Assembly: GCA_902803355.1 (NCBI GenBank) | Contig: CADCPP010000080.1 | Coordinates: 1-12,532, forward strand | Length of the DNA: 12,532 nt | Source: an uncultured Lachnospiraceae bacterium | GTDB lineage: Bacteria; Bacillota; Clostridia; Lachnospirales; Lachnospiraceae | Direction: 5' to 3' | Shown: positions 1 to 7,110 of the stretch, in pieces | How positions within the stretch are numbered: the stretch's first letter is position 1 | Layout of the letters: each line of letters starts with the position of its first letter | Translations under genes and position numbers: made by a program | The notes under the pieces: model-generated | What the model was told of the DNA's origin: nothing | What the model saw: the letters and a program-made list of their open reading frames with translations, nothing else | Database searches by the model: none

Positions 1-57
1 CCGGGCGATTGACCGTCCCGCCTGAGACGCCTTTTTCCGGTAACTTGGCCGTCTGTC

Positions 58-82
58 AAAAACCGCTGCGGAAAATCTCCGC
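58..82 (-). terminator. Possible weak terminator after the VWA gene
   Basis: On the minus strand GCGGA and TCCGC pair around GATTT, and TTTTT follows after five intervening bases (AGCGG). The stem is short and the T-tract is displaced, so this is weak. The rest of bases 1-95 contains no minus-strand ATG and no gene that I can support. Confidence 0.3.
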
Positions 83-95
83 GTGCTGTTCCCTG

Positions 96-1298
96 TTATC
101 GTGCCTTCACCAGTGCTTTGGTGGCCTGCTCGAGGCCTTCCACCGTGAGCGGATACATGGGCACTTCCTTCTTCACGTACCCGATCGTCTCGCTCCCGTA
201 ACCATGCTCCCAGCTCCAGGGACTTAAGGGGTTCAGCCAGGCGATCTTCTTATACCGCGCCGTAAAGCGCCTGATCCAGGTGATTCCCGGTTCATTGTCG
301 CTGCCGTACCAGTAATAGATGTTCCCGCCGCGCGAGAGCAGTTCCGAAGGCGCCATGGAGGCGTCCCCCACGATCATCACCTTGTAATCGCTGCCGAGAT
401 TTTTCAGCACCCATTCCGTATCGATCGCGTTCGGTTCCCAGCAGCTCGGCGTCGTATACAGTTTATCATAAAAGCAATTGTGAAAATAATAAACCTTCAG
501 GTCCTTGAAGTGATTGGCCTTGCTGACCGCCTGAAACAGCGTGGTGCAAAGCGTGGAATAAGGCCACATGGAGCCGCCGGAGTCAAACAGCAGCAGGAGC
601 TTGACCATGTTTTTCCGCTCTCTGGTAAACACGAGCGAAAGCTGGCCCGCCTTGTCTGAGGTCTCGCGGATGGTCGCATCCACGTCCAGAACGTCCTTCG
701 GACCGTCATCCAGCGCCGAAAACTGCCTCAGCCTCCTGAGCGCGATCTGGAACTGCCTAAGGTCCAGCGTATGATCCTCCCGGAAATCGCGGAAATGCCG
801 CTCCCCGGCGATCTGGATCGCGCTGCGGTTTCTGGCCGGCCCGCCGATGCGGATCCCCTTGGGATTGTAGCCGGAGTGGCCAAAGGGCGATGTGCCACCG
901 GTCCCGATCCATTTGTTCCCACCGTCATGCCGCTCATGCTGCTCAGCCAGCCTCTCCTCCAGCATCCGCCGAAGGTCTTCCAGTTCAAGCTCGGCCGCGC
1001 GGCGGTCCACTTCGTCCTTATCATAGCCCGCCTGCGGCATGGGCTGCGAGAGCCACTCCAGCAGTTCCTTCGGCAGCTGCTCGATATGCTCAACGCCTTT
1101 GAAGTATTCCAGGAAGGCCTGATCGAAGCGGTCATAGTCCGCTTCCGTCTTTACGAGCACCGCCCGCGCCAGATAGTAGAATCCGGTCAGCGAAGCATGC
1201 TCCAGGCCCTTGTCGAGCCCCTCCATCAGCGTCATCCACTCGTTTAAGCTTACCGGCAGGCCCTTATCCTTTAACAGATAGAAAAAGGCCGTAAACAT
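96..1298 (-). CDS. VWA domain protein, CoxE-like, partner of MoxR ATPase
   Basis: A 400-residue protein. Residues 1-120 are a helical domain typical of CoxE-like proteins. The conserved GTGGTSPFGHSGYNPKG (132-148) follows, then a VWA domain from about 225 to 370. The metal-ion adhesion site is LLLFDSGGSMWPYS (235-248), with D239 and S243 of the DxSxS motif; the middle position is glycine (G241) rather than serine. A further acidic metal-site candidate is D312 in IVGDASM. No signal peptide is visible, so it should be cytoplasmic and act with the MoxR ATPase, as in CoxD/CoxE-type pairs that help assemble metalloenzymes or other complexes. No CO dehydrogenase genes are present, so that specific role is not supported. 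The start has a GGGAGG site inside the end of the MoxR gene. Confidence 0.9.
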   Translation of the reverse strand: MFTAFFYLLKDKGLPVSLNEWMTLMEGLDKGLEHASLTGFYYLARAVLVKTEADYDRFDQAFLEYFKGVEHIEQLPKELLEWLSQPMPQAGYDKDEVDRRAAELELEDLRRMLEERLAEQHERHDGGNKWIGTGGTSPFGHSGYNPKGIRIGGPARNRSAIQIAGERHFRDFREDHTLDLRQFQIALRRLRQFSALDDGPKDVLDVDATIRETSDKAGQLSLVFTRERKNMVKLLLLFDSGGSMWPYSTLCTTLFQAVSKANHFKDLKVYYFHNCFYDKLYTTPSCWEPNAIDTEWVLKNLGSDYKVMIVGDASMAPSELLSRGGNIYYWYGSDNEPGITWIRRFTARYKKIAWLNPLSPWSWEHGYGSETIGYVKKEVPMYPLTVEGLEQATKALVKAR

Positions 1299-2125
1299 CA
1301 GATCCTCCCGCGGTTTCTCAGTGTCTGCTGAAGGATCGCCATGTCCTCGTTTTTCTTGAGGAGCACGCCGGCAAAGGGCACGGTTTTCGCGATCTTTGCG
1401 GGATCCACTCCGCCGATCTGCAGCGCCTGCAGCCAGTCCAGCACTTCGCTGGTGGAGGGCTTTTTCTGCAGTCCGCGCAGCTCCCGGATGGCATAGAAGG
1501 TCACCAGGACCTCATGCAGCAGCTTGTCATCCAGGGTATCAAAATGCACCCGGACGATGCGCTCCATGGTGGCTGCGTCCGGGAAGGCAATATAATGGAA
1601 AATGCAGCGGCGCAGGAACGCGTCCGGCAGTTCCTTCTCCGCGTTGGAGGTAATGATCACGATAGGGCGCTGCTTCGCCCTGACCGTCTCGCCCGTCTCC
1701 GGGATATAAAATTCCATACGGTCCAGTTCCCAGAGCAGGTCGTTCGGGAACTCCAGGTCAGCCTTGTCGATCTCATCGATCAGCAGCACCACCTGTTCCT
1801 TGCGGCTGAAGGCTTCGCCCAGCTTGCCCAGTTTGATGTAGCGGCTGATATCATCCACGCCTGCCGTTCCGAACTGGCTGTCGTAGAGGCGCTGCACGGT
1901 ATCGTACACGTACAGGCCGTCCTGCGCCTTGGTGGTGGACTTGATATTCCAGATGATCAGTTCCTTCCCCAGACTGTCAGCAACGGCCTGTGCCAGTACG
2001 GTCTTGCCGGTGCCCGGCTCACCCTTGATGAGCAGCGGCTTTTCCAGCGCCACCGCGATATTCACGCTCCGCATCAGTTCATCCGATGCGACATAATCTT
2101 TGCTGCCTTTAAAATCCTGCATCAT
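1298..2125 (-). CDS. MoxR-family AAA+ ATPase
   Basis: A 275-residue cytoplasmic ATPase of the MoxR group, which usually acts as a chaperone-like motor with a VWA partner to mature or remodel protein complexes. Walker A is GEPGTGKT (35-42), Walker B is VVLLIDEIDKAD (112-123) with D117 and E118, sensor 1 is N161 in ITSNAEKELP, and the arginine finger is probably in FLRRC (170-174). The N-terminal YVASDELMRSVNIAVALEKPLL is the typical family lead-in. Two adjacent ATGs could serve as start; the ribosome binding site is a moderate GGGACGG, so the first is kept. Its stop overlaps the ATG of the VWA gene by one base, which argues for a coupled pair. The client is not identifiable here. Confidence 0.93.
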   Translation of the reverse strand: MMQDFKGSKDYVASDELMRSVNIAVALEKPLLIKGEPGTGKTVLAQAVADSLGKELIIWNIKSTTKAQDGLYVYDTVQRLYDSQFGTAGVDDISRYIKLGKLGEAFSRKEQVVLLIDEIDKADLEFPNDLLWELDRMEFYIPETGETVRAKQRPIVIITSNAEKELPDAFLRRCIFHYIAFPDAATMERIVRVHFDTLDDKLLHEVLVTFYAIRELRGLQKKPSTSEVLDWLQALQIGGVDPAKIAKTVPFAGVLLKKNEDMAILQQTLRNRGRI

Positions 2126-2166
2126 AATCCGTCCCTTCGGTGATCGTAAACTTTCAGATCTTTCTC

Positions 2167-2195
2167 AGCATACACGTTTTGCGCCGAAAAAACAA
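2167..2195 (-). promoter_or_regulatory. Promoter of the MoxR-VWA operon
   Basis: On the minus strand TTGTTT (2195-2190) and TATGCT (2172-2167) are separated by 17 bases in the 87-base gap after arcA. Transcription would start near 2160, leaving a short leader of about 35 bases. Confidence 0.6.
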
Positions 2196-2212
2196 GGGGC
2201 GGGAACAGCGGC

Positions 2213-3436
2213 CTAGACCTCTTTTCTGACCAGCGGCATACTCATGCAGCGGGGGCCGCCGCGTCCGCGGGAAAGCTCCGAGCCGCTCAGCTTCAGGACG
2301 GTCAGGCCGGCATCTTCCAGCAGCTTATTGGTCACATAATTGCGGTCATAGACGATCACCTTGCCCGGTGCGATGCAGAGCGTATTCGAACCGTCATTCC
2401 ACTGTTCGCGTTCCGCCGCGATGCCTTCGCCTCCGCCGCAGCGGATCAGCGTCAGCCTGTCCAGGCCAAGATAGCGCTTAAGGATCTCTTCCAGTCCACC
2501 CTCTTCTTCCGTGATCGATACTTTTCCTTTTCCCCGGCCGGTCAGCGCAAAAACCTTGAGCGAGGGCAGGATCCCCGGATGCACTGTGAACTTGTCCCGG
2601 TCCACCTGCGTAAAGACCGTATCCAGATGCATGAAGGCACGCGTCTTCGGGATCGTAAAGGCCAGTACGGTCTCGACATCCGATTCCTCACGGGAGAAGA
2701 GCCGTTCCGCGAGTCTCTGCACCGCGTCCGCCTCCGAACGTTCGGAGACGCCGACCGCCAAGACTTTTGCGGAGAGGTTCAGAATATCGCCGCCTTCCAG
2801 GCTGAAGGGTTCCTCAGGGGTATACCAGAGCGGCACCTGCACCGCGTAATCCGGATGCCAGGCGAAGATCGTGCGTCCGTAGATGGTCTCGCGGCTGCGT
2901 GTGCGCGTGTGCATATGATGCAGGCTGACGCCGCAGCCTACTACGGCAAAGGGATCCCGGGTGAAGTACAGGTTCGGCATCGGCGGTACCAGGAAACGGC
3001 CCGCGGGAAGCACATAGTCCGCAAGGCGGCCCTGTCCGCTTGGAAACACCTCGTTATAGGGGATCCCCTCCATGGTGCGGTCGACAAATTCAAGGGGGTC
3101 CTTGATCGCGTTCAGGTATTCCGTAAGCGCTTCTTCGCTGGCTTTCGCCGCAGGCCCCGCTTCCGCCAGATATTCACGGATAAAGGGCTCCTTGATCTCC
3201 GGACGGGCAGCGATCGCTTCCGCCGTCATCCGGTCCAGATAAACGACCTCTGCCCCGTTTGCCCGCAGCAGGTCGGCAAATTCATCATGCTCTGCCTGCG
3301 CCTTGTGAAGATATGGAATATCGTCAAACAGCAGTTCCCCCATCGTAGCCGGACTTAAATGTTCCAGCTCCCGCCCGGGGCGCTGCAGCATGACTTTTTT
3401 CAGATCTCCGATCTCGCTTCGTATCGAAAGCTTCAT
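2213..3436 (-). CDS. arcA: Arginine deiminase
   Basis: A 407-residue, full-length cytoplasmic enzyme that hydrolyses L-arginine to L-citrulline and ammonia, the first step of the arginine deiminase pathway used by anaerobes for ATP and acid resistance. The catalytic set is complete by comparison with the family: D161 in FTRDPF, E214 in LEGGD, H270 and D272 in FMHLDTVFT, and nucleophile C397 in RGGPRCMSMP. Other family stretches are PNLYFTRDPF (154-163), the His/Arg segment 173-183, and NDGSNTLCIAPG (347-358). The ATG has a GGGAAGGA ribosome binding site. It appears monocistronic: a terminator lies upstream, a separate promoter follows its stop, and no ornithine carbamoyltransferase, carbamate kinase or antiporter gene is in the window. 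I see no strong terminator after it. Confidence 0.97.
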   Translation of the reverse strand: MKLSIRSEIGDLKKVMLQRPGRELEHLSPATMGELLFDDIPYLHKAQAEHDEFADLLRANGAEVVYLDRMTAEAIAARPEIKEPFIREYLAEAGPAAKASEEALTEYLNAIKDPLEFVDRTMEGIPYNEVFPSGQGRLADYVLPAGRFLVPPMPNLYFTRDPFAVVGCGVSLHHMHTRTRSRETIYGRTIFAWHPDYAVQVPLWYTPEEPFSLEGGDILNLSAKVLAVGVSERSEADAVQRLAERLFSREESDVETVLAFTIPKTRAFMHLDTVFTQVDRDKFTVHPGILPSLKVFALTGRGKGKVSITEEEGGLEEILKRYLGLDRLTLIRCGGGEGIAAEREQWNDGSNTLCIAPGKVIVYDRNYVTNKLLEDAGLTVLKLSGSELSRGRGGPRCMSMPLVRKEV

Positions 3437-3502
3437 AAATGATCCTTCCCTTTCGAGAAATGTTGGTGTTTCACAGACACGATCAAGCTTCTGTTCATGT
3501 CT

Positions 3503-3531
3503 ATTATATAAAAAATCCGATCAAAAAAGAA
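3503..3531 (-). promoter_or_regulatory. Probable promoter of the arginine deiminase gene
   Basis: On the minus strand a perfect TATAAT (3508-3503) lies in an AT-rich tract. The -35 at 17 bases is TTCTTT (3531-3526), which is weak and suggests help from an activator. Between this and the gene is an imperfect palindrome, GTGTCTGTGAAACAC (3480-3466), loosely like a CRP/FNR-type site but in a downstream position. The leader is about 60 bases long. Confidence 0.55.
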
Positions 3532-3550
3532 GCCGTAATAAATATTGACT

Positions 3551-3585
3551 AAAACAGAACCGGAGCAGGAAAGGGCTCCGGTTCT
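3551..3585 (-). terminator. Rho-independent terminator of the ABC/EEP operon
   Basis: On the minus strand AGAACCGGAGC pairs perfectly with GCTCCGGTTCT (11 pairs) around the loop CCTTTCCT, followed by GTTTTAG. The stretch between the EEP stop and this hairpin, about 65 bases, holds no gene. Confidence 0.88.
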
Positions 3586-3650
3586 ATGCAGAAATGACTA
3601 ATAATTAAGCTGGCAGGATGAGAGAGCCGCTCTCACGCGGCCGGTACGCC

Positions 3651-4514
3651 TTACTCTTCTTCAAAGCGGAAGACCGCGTAAAGGAGCCTGTGATCGGAGG
3701 CAATCCTGTCCGAAATGCCGCTGGAAAGCTCGGTAAAGCCCCTGCTGACCACGATATTGTCCGGGGAGAAATTCAGGTTTCGGAAGGTGCCGTAGCGTCT
3801 GTCCGGCCGGTTGACGAAATACTCGCCCTCAAGATACGCAATATCATTCAGATCAAAGCTGTTCAGATCCCCCATCAGGGCGTAATATTTGCATTTTTTC
3901 AGCATTCCCGCAATGGTCTTCATCTGCTCGATGCGTACGCCCCGGTCCTCAAAGGAAAGATGCGTCACGAAGACGTCCAGCTTCAATCCCTGCACATTGA
4001 TCACGGCATGACCAACGGAGCGGTCCTCGCCGTTTCCGGATTCAAGCGGAGTCACCTCAAAGCTTTCGATGGGATAGCGGGAGAGGATCGCCGTGCCGTA
4101 TTCGCCGGCGCCGAGCGGAATAGCCCTGGCAAACACATAGTAGGAAAAGCCTGCAAGGCGCGCAAGCTCCGCCGCTTCGTCAGCGCCGCCGGAGCGCTCC
4201 GCGCCAATATCCACCTCTTCAAGTCCGATGATATCCGGTGCGATCTCGCGGATCGCTTGCGCTACGTTTTCGAGCCCTTCCGCGCCGTGCTTGATGTTGA
4301 AGTTGGCAAGGGTAAGCTCAAGGCTCACGCGGCCTTCCGTGTTCGCCTCCGCCGTCCCGGAAGCCGGGGTGCTCCTTTCCGTGCTTTCGGAAATGACCGT
4401 GCCGATGCTTCCTGATTCGCTTTTCGACGAGCCGGAGCCCGTGCAGGCGGCAAGGAGGAGGCAGATAAGCACTGCCGAACAGGTCAAAATTATTGTAGCG
4501 CTAAATCTTTTCAT
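3651..4514 (-). CDS. Secreted lipoprotein of the endonuclease/exonuclease/phosphatase (EEP) family
   Basis: A 287-residue protein. Residues 1-24 are a lipoprotein signal peptide with lipobox LAAC and lipidated C24; a Ser/Gly/Thr-rich tether (25-62) follows. Residues 66-284 show the EEP (DNase I-like) fold in order: N73 in FNIKHG, metal-binding glutamate in LEEVD (99/100), GTAILSRYPI (140-149), H185 in THL, D216 and N218 in GDLNS, D252/N253 in DNIVV, and catalytic D274-H275 in SDHR. The family includes nucleases and phosphodiesterases acting on nucleic acids, lipids or inositol phosphates, so the substrate is open; all key residues appear present. The protein should sit on the outer face of the membrane. 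It is the last gene of the ABC operon, with a very strong AAGGAGG site and a terminator about 65 bases after its stop. Confidence 0.9.
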   Translation of the reverse strand: MKRFSATIILTCSAVLICLLLAACTGSGSSKSESGSIGTVISESTERSTPASGTAEANTEGRVSLELTLANFNIKHGAEGLENVAQAIREIAPDIIGLEEVDIGAERSGGADEAAELARLAGFSYYVFARAIPLGAGEYGTAILSRYPIESFEVTPLESGNGEDRSVGHAVINVQGLKLDVFVTHLSFEDRGVRIEQMKTIAGMLKKCKYYALMGDLNSFDLNDIAYLEGEYFVNRPDRRYGTFRNLNFSPDNIVVSRGFTELSSGISDRIASDHRLLYAVFRFEEE

Positions 4515-4522
4515 AGCCCTCC

Positions 4523-6169
4523 TTAGCGTCTCAGACGGAAGGTCCTGGGCGCGAGCTTATAGGTCAAAAGCAGCGCCGCCGGCACATAGGCTGCGGCAAA
4601 GAGGCAGACCACAATGCCGAACAGCAGGCTGTTATCCCGCAGGGCATCGATCTGCAGGCTGAGATAACAGACGAGATAAGTCAGGATCATCACGATCCGG
4701 TAGGCGACACCCTTCTGAGCCAGTCCGTCCGTATAGGGCTGCAGCAGATAATACATGGTCAGGTAGTGCACCGAGAAAAAGACCGACATGGCAAGCGGCG
4801 CCACCCCGAGCACGGCATACTCGATCCCTCTTCCCGCGCCGCCGCTCACCAGATACAGGATGGGCAGGCCTGCTGCGATCACGGCCGCGGGAAGCAGGTT
4901 GATGAGGACCAGGGTCTTCAGCCGCTCCGTAAAGATCCCCAGGATCACGTCCGGCCTGCGGTAGAAGTTGTAGTTCATCATGCTGCTGTCGCAGTTAAAG
5001 AACAGGGTCTGCGTGATCGTCTCGCCGCGGTTCAGGATATACATGAGGAAAAGCGATGCCGGCAGGATCTTCGGCAGATTCGCACCGACAAGGCGCCCCG
5101 CCTCAGGAATGAAGCGACAGGCAGCCGCGCCCAGTGCAAAGGCCACGGCAAGCACCGCTGCCTGACGCTTTGCCGTCCTGGTGAGGACCCTTCTGTGGCG
5201 CCTGACAAAAAGCGTATTGAAATAGGCAAAGCCGCTCTTTCCGGCGGCAGCTTCTTCCGGAAGCATATCTTCCGCCTGCCCGCCGTCCATCTTCTTCAGA
5301 TAGCTCTCCTTCATGACCTTGGCCGTGCTCTGCTCGCCTTCCACCCGCAGAGCGCGGTTTTTGAACTCGATATACTTCAGAACGCGCCTGTGATCATCCG
5401 CTTTCAGGAGCATGATCAGGCCAAATATCCCGGCCGGAACAGCGGCTGCGCTGAAGGCGAGGACGGCCTCCTGCGGGAGCGCAAGGCCAAATGCGGGCGG
5501 CACGTAGGCTGCCGCAAAAAGCAGAAGCATTACCGCTACAAAAAGCTTATTCGCCTGCGGCGCACCGCCGTCAAACAAAAAGCCCTTTTTCCGGAAAAGC
5601 ACAAGCTGCAGATACGAGACGATCAGTTTTCCTCCTATAACAAGGAGCGGAAGGAGAAGAATGACGGGTATCCGCAGGCTCCTTAAGGCCGGGATCAGCA
5701 GGCGGCAGAGGACAAGCAGGGGCAGAAAGCCCGCGGCATCCTTGATCAGCGCATAAATATAGTTGGACATCGAGTATTTCTTCGCGTCCATGCGCAGCAG
5801 AAATACCGCCGTGAACATCTCCTCGGACGGATCAAAGAGCGGATTGTGCATGAGCGTACCGAGCAGCGTCAGGCAGAAGAAAATGTGCAGCGCTATGCTT
5901 CCGGGGTCCGCCGCAGAGCCGATCTCTTCTTTGATGATCACGCTGGGCAGGGCGACCATCATGGCCAGATAAATGATCTTTCCGAGGAAAAACGAGAAGA
6001 TCTCGCCGAGGATCTTAAAGGCAAAGACCAGCGACTTGATCCAGCTTTTGCTGTAGATATCCGCGGGCAGGAGCTTTTTCAGGAGCGGAACGTGCCGGAG
6101 CACGCGCAGCGTCCCGTTCACCCGGCATTCGATGGCCAGGCGCTTTGAGAGGAAGAAGGCTTCAATCAT
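4523..6169 (-). CDS. ABC transporter permease, large export-type
   Basis: A 548-residue membrane protein with about twelve predicted helices in two halves. The first half has helices near 61-79, 95-108, 145-190, 210-229 and 233-255. A charged cytoplasmic linker follows (256-335, including KADDHRRVLKYIEFKNRAL). The second half has helices near 337-352, 367-389, 420-441, 457-486, 491-508 and 515-538. The basic C-terminus PRTFRLRR should be cytoplasmic. It resembles the large Firmicute putative ABC exporter permeases rather than an importer. The frame is open 50 codons further upstream, but that part would lie over the ATPase gene and has non-protein-like composition. The ATG at 6169 gives the typical eight-base coupling overlap and is chosen. 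The next gene starts eight bases after its TAA, with AAGGAGG overlapping that stop codon. The substrate is unknown. Confidence 0.88.
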   Translation of the reverse strand: MIEAFFLSKRLAIECRVNGTLRVLRHVPLLKKLLPADIYSKSWIKSLVFAFKILGEIFSFFLGKIIYLAMMVALPSVIIKEEIGSAADPGSIALHIFFCLTLLGTLMHNPLFDPSEEMFTAVFLLRMDAKKYSMSNYIYALIKDAAGFLPLLVLCRLLIPALRSLRIPVILLLPLLVIGGKLIVSYLQLVLFRKKGFLFDGGAPQANKLFVAVMLLLFAAAYVPPAFGLALPQEAVLAFSAAAVPAGIFGLIMLLKADDHRRVLKYIEFKNRALRVEGEQSTAKVMKESYLKKMDGGQAEDMLPEEAAAGKSGFAYFNTLFVRRHRRVLTRTAKRQAAVLAVAFALGAAACRFIPEAGRLVGANLPKILPASLFLMYILNRGETITQTLFFNCDSSMMNYNFYRRPDVILGIFTERLKTLVLINLLPAAVIAAGLPILYLVSGGAGRGIEYAVLGVAPLAMSVFFSVHYLTMYYLLQPYTDGLAQKGVAYRIVMILTYLVCYLSLQIDALRDNSLLFGIVVCLFAAAYVPAALLLTYKLAPRTFRLRR

Positions 6170-6896
6170 GCGAATTCTCCCGTTCTGCCCCCGCGGGCTC
6201 ATCCCGCAGCGCGGCGATGATGCTGTCCTTGTACTCTTCCATCCCGAGTCTGCCGCGGTCCATGGGTACGAGCACCCCGCCGTGCAGCAGCACGACCTCA
6301 TCGCACATATCCAGGGCAAGTTCCATGATATGCGTGGACAGGATGGTGATGTGCTCCGCCTTGCGGCTCTTTAAGAGGTGCTTCATCTCATCCTGCGCGA
6401 CCACGTCCAGCGCGGTAAGCGGCTCATCAAGGAGCAGCAGCATGGGGTCCGCGATCAGGTTCAGGAGCATCTGCATCTTGTTTTTCATGCCGTGCGAAAA
6501 GTCGCGCAGCAGCTTGTTTCGGTCCTCCTCTTCGATCTGCACCGCGTCAAGGTAGGCGTCCGGGGAAAGCGGCCTCTCGATCCGCCCCGCGTTGATCTCC
6601 AGGAAGAACTTCAGCAGCTCCCTTGCCGTGAGAAATTCCGGAACGACCGGCGTGGACAAGACATAGCCAATATCCTCCGCCGTGACCTTGCGCCTTCCGC
6701 CCGCCTCATCCTCCAGGAAGAAGCTGCCGCCGGTCATCTTCACGTCTTCGTTCAGACAGTTGAAGAAGGTCGTCTTGCCGGCGCCGTTTCGGCCAAGCAG
6801 GGCGTAGATCTTGCCCTGTTCAAAGCTGAAGGAGGCCCCCTTCAGGACTTCTTTTTTGTCATATGTCATCCGGATATTCTCTGCGATCAGTTTCAT
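6162..6896 (-). CDS. ABC transporter ATP-binding protein
   Basis: A 244-residue nucleotide-binding subunit that powers the permease encoded next. Walker A is GRNGAGKTT (35-43), Walker B is LLLLDEP (153-159) with catalytic E158, the D-loop is ALD (162-164), and the switch histidine is H189 in STHIME. The signature is FSHGMKNKMQ (133-142) instead of LSGGQ; the xSxGMKxK form is usual in ATPases paired with ABC-2-like export permeases. The Q-loop glutamine is not evident: the expected place reads GYVLSTP (77-83). The start has an AAGGGGAT ribosome binding site. The stop overlaps the permease ATG by eight bases (ATGATTGA), so the two are translationally coupled. The substrate is unknown; export is more likely than import because no binding-protein gene is present. 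Confidence 0.93.
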   Translation of the reverse strand: MKLIAENIRMTYDKKEVLKGASFSFEQGKIYALLGRNGAGKTTFFNCLNEDVKMTGGSFFLEDEAGGRRKVTAEDIGYVLSTPVVPEFLTARELLKFFLEINAGRIERPLSPDAYLDAVQIEEEDRNKLLRDFSHGMKNKMQMLLNLIADPMLLLLDEPLTALDVVAQDEMKHLLKSRKAEHITILSTHIMELALDMCDEVVLLHGGVLVPMDRGRLGMEEYKDSIIAALRDEPAGAERENSHD

Positions 6897-6966
6897 GCAA
6901 TATCCCCTTCCTTCCCGGGAACAGCTACGCCGTTGATGAACACCTTCCGGGCTTTCCCGTCTTTCG

Positions 6967-6995
6967 TTTATAGTAGCACATCATGCGGCAAACAA
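6967..6995 (-). promoter_or_regulatory. Promoter of the ABC exporter/EEP lipoprotein operon
   Basis: On the minus strand TTGTTT (6995-6990) and TATAAA (6972-6967) are separated by 17 bases. A shifted pair three bases upstream (TTGTTG and TACTAT, also 17 bases apart) fits almost as well. The leader to the ATPase start is about 60 bases and contains a perfect palindrome, TTCCCGGGAA (6912-6921), just upstream of the ribosome binding site. Confidence 0.65.
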
Positions 6996-7019
6996 CAATT
7001 TTTCCGCAGGTAATATCGC

Positions 7020-7047
7020 AAAAAAAGGAAGCCGGAGACGGCTTCCT
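7020..7047 (-). terminator. Rho-independent terminator after the XRE-TPR gene
   Basis: On the minus strand AGGAAGCCG pairs perfectly with CGGCTTCCT around a TCTC loop, and the stem merges into a run of seven T residues. It separates the regulator from the ABC operon. Confidence 0.92.
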
Positions 7048-7090
7048 CATAAGACAGTTTTATCATTTTCAGGAATGCACAGATCGCCTT

Positions 7091-7110
7091 GATCAGCTCA
7101 TGGGCTGATC
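7091..7110 (-). repeat. Inverted repeat directly after the XRE-TPR stop codon
   Basis: On the minus strand GATCAGC and GCTGATC form a perfect 7-pair stem around the six-base loop CCATGA, starting on the base after the stop codon. No T-tract follows, so it is unlikely to terminate alone. It could protect the mRNA end or assist the strong terminator about 45 bases further on. Confidence 0.5.

Noticed and set aside
771..1247. Plus-strand open frame opposite the VWA gene
   Set aside because: Antisense to conserved CoxE-like sequence, with no ribosome binding site or family motif.
3466..3480. Imperfect palindrome GTGTCTGTGAAACAC in the arcA leader as a CRP/FNR or ArcR-type site
   Set aside because: It matches the known consensus only loosely and lies downstream of the -10 box, not where an activator would bind, so I did not list it as a separate feature.
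4766..5686. Long plus-strand open frame opposite the ABC permease
   Set aside because: It lies antisense to a coherent 12-helix permease and has a composition rich in Arg, Lys, His and Gln with no recognisable domain.
4523..6319. Permease frame extended to a start at 6319
   Set aside because: The extra 50 codons overlap the ATPase gene, are rich in Cys, Trp, Ser and Arg unlike a real N-terminus, and no coupling signal supports that start.
6968..7066. Small minus-strand frame (MIKLSYEEAVSGF...) after the XRE-TPR gene as a possible signal peptide precursor
   Set aside because: It runs straight through the strong terminator hairpin and overlaps the next promoter, and its ATG has no ribosome binding site.
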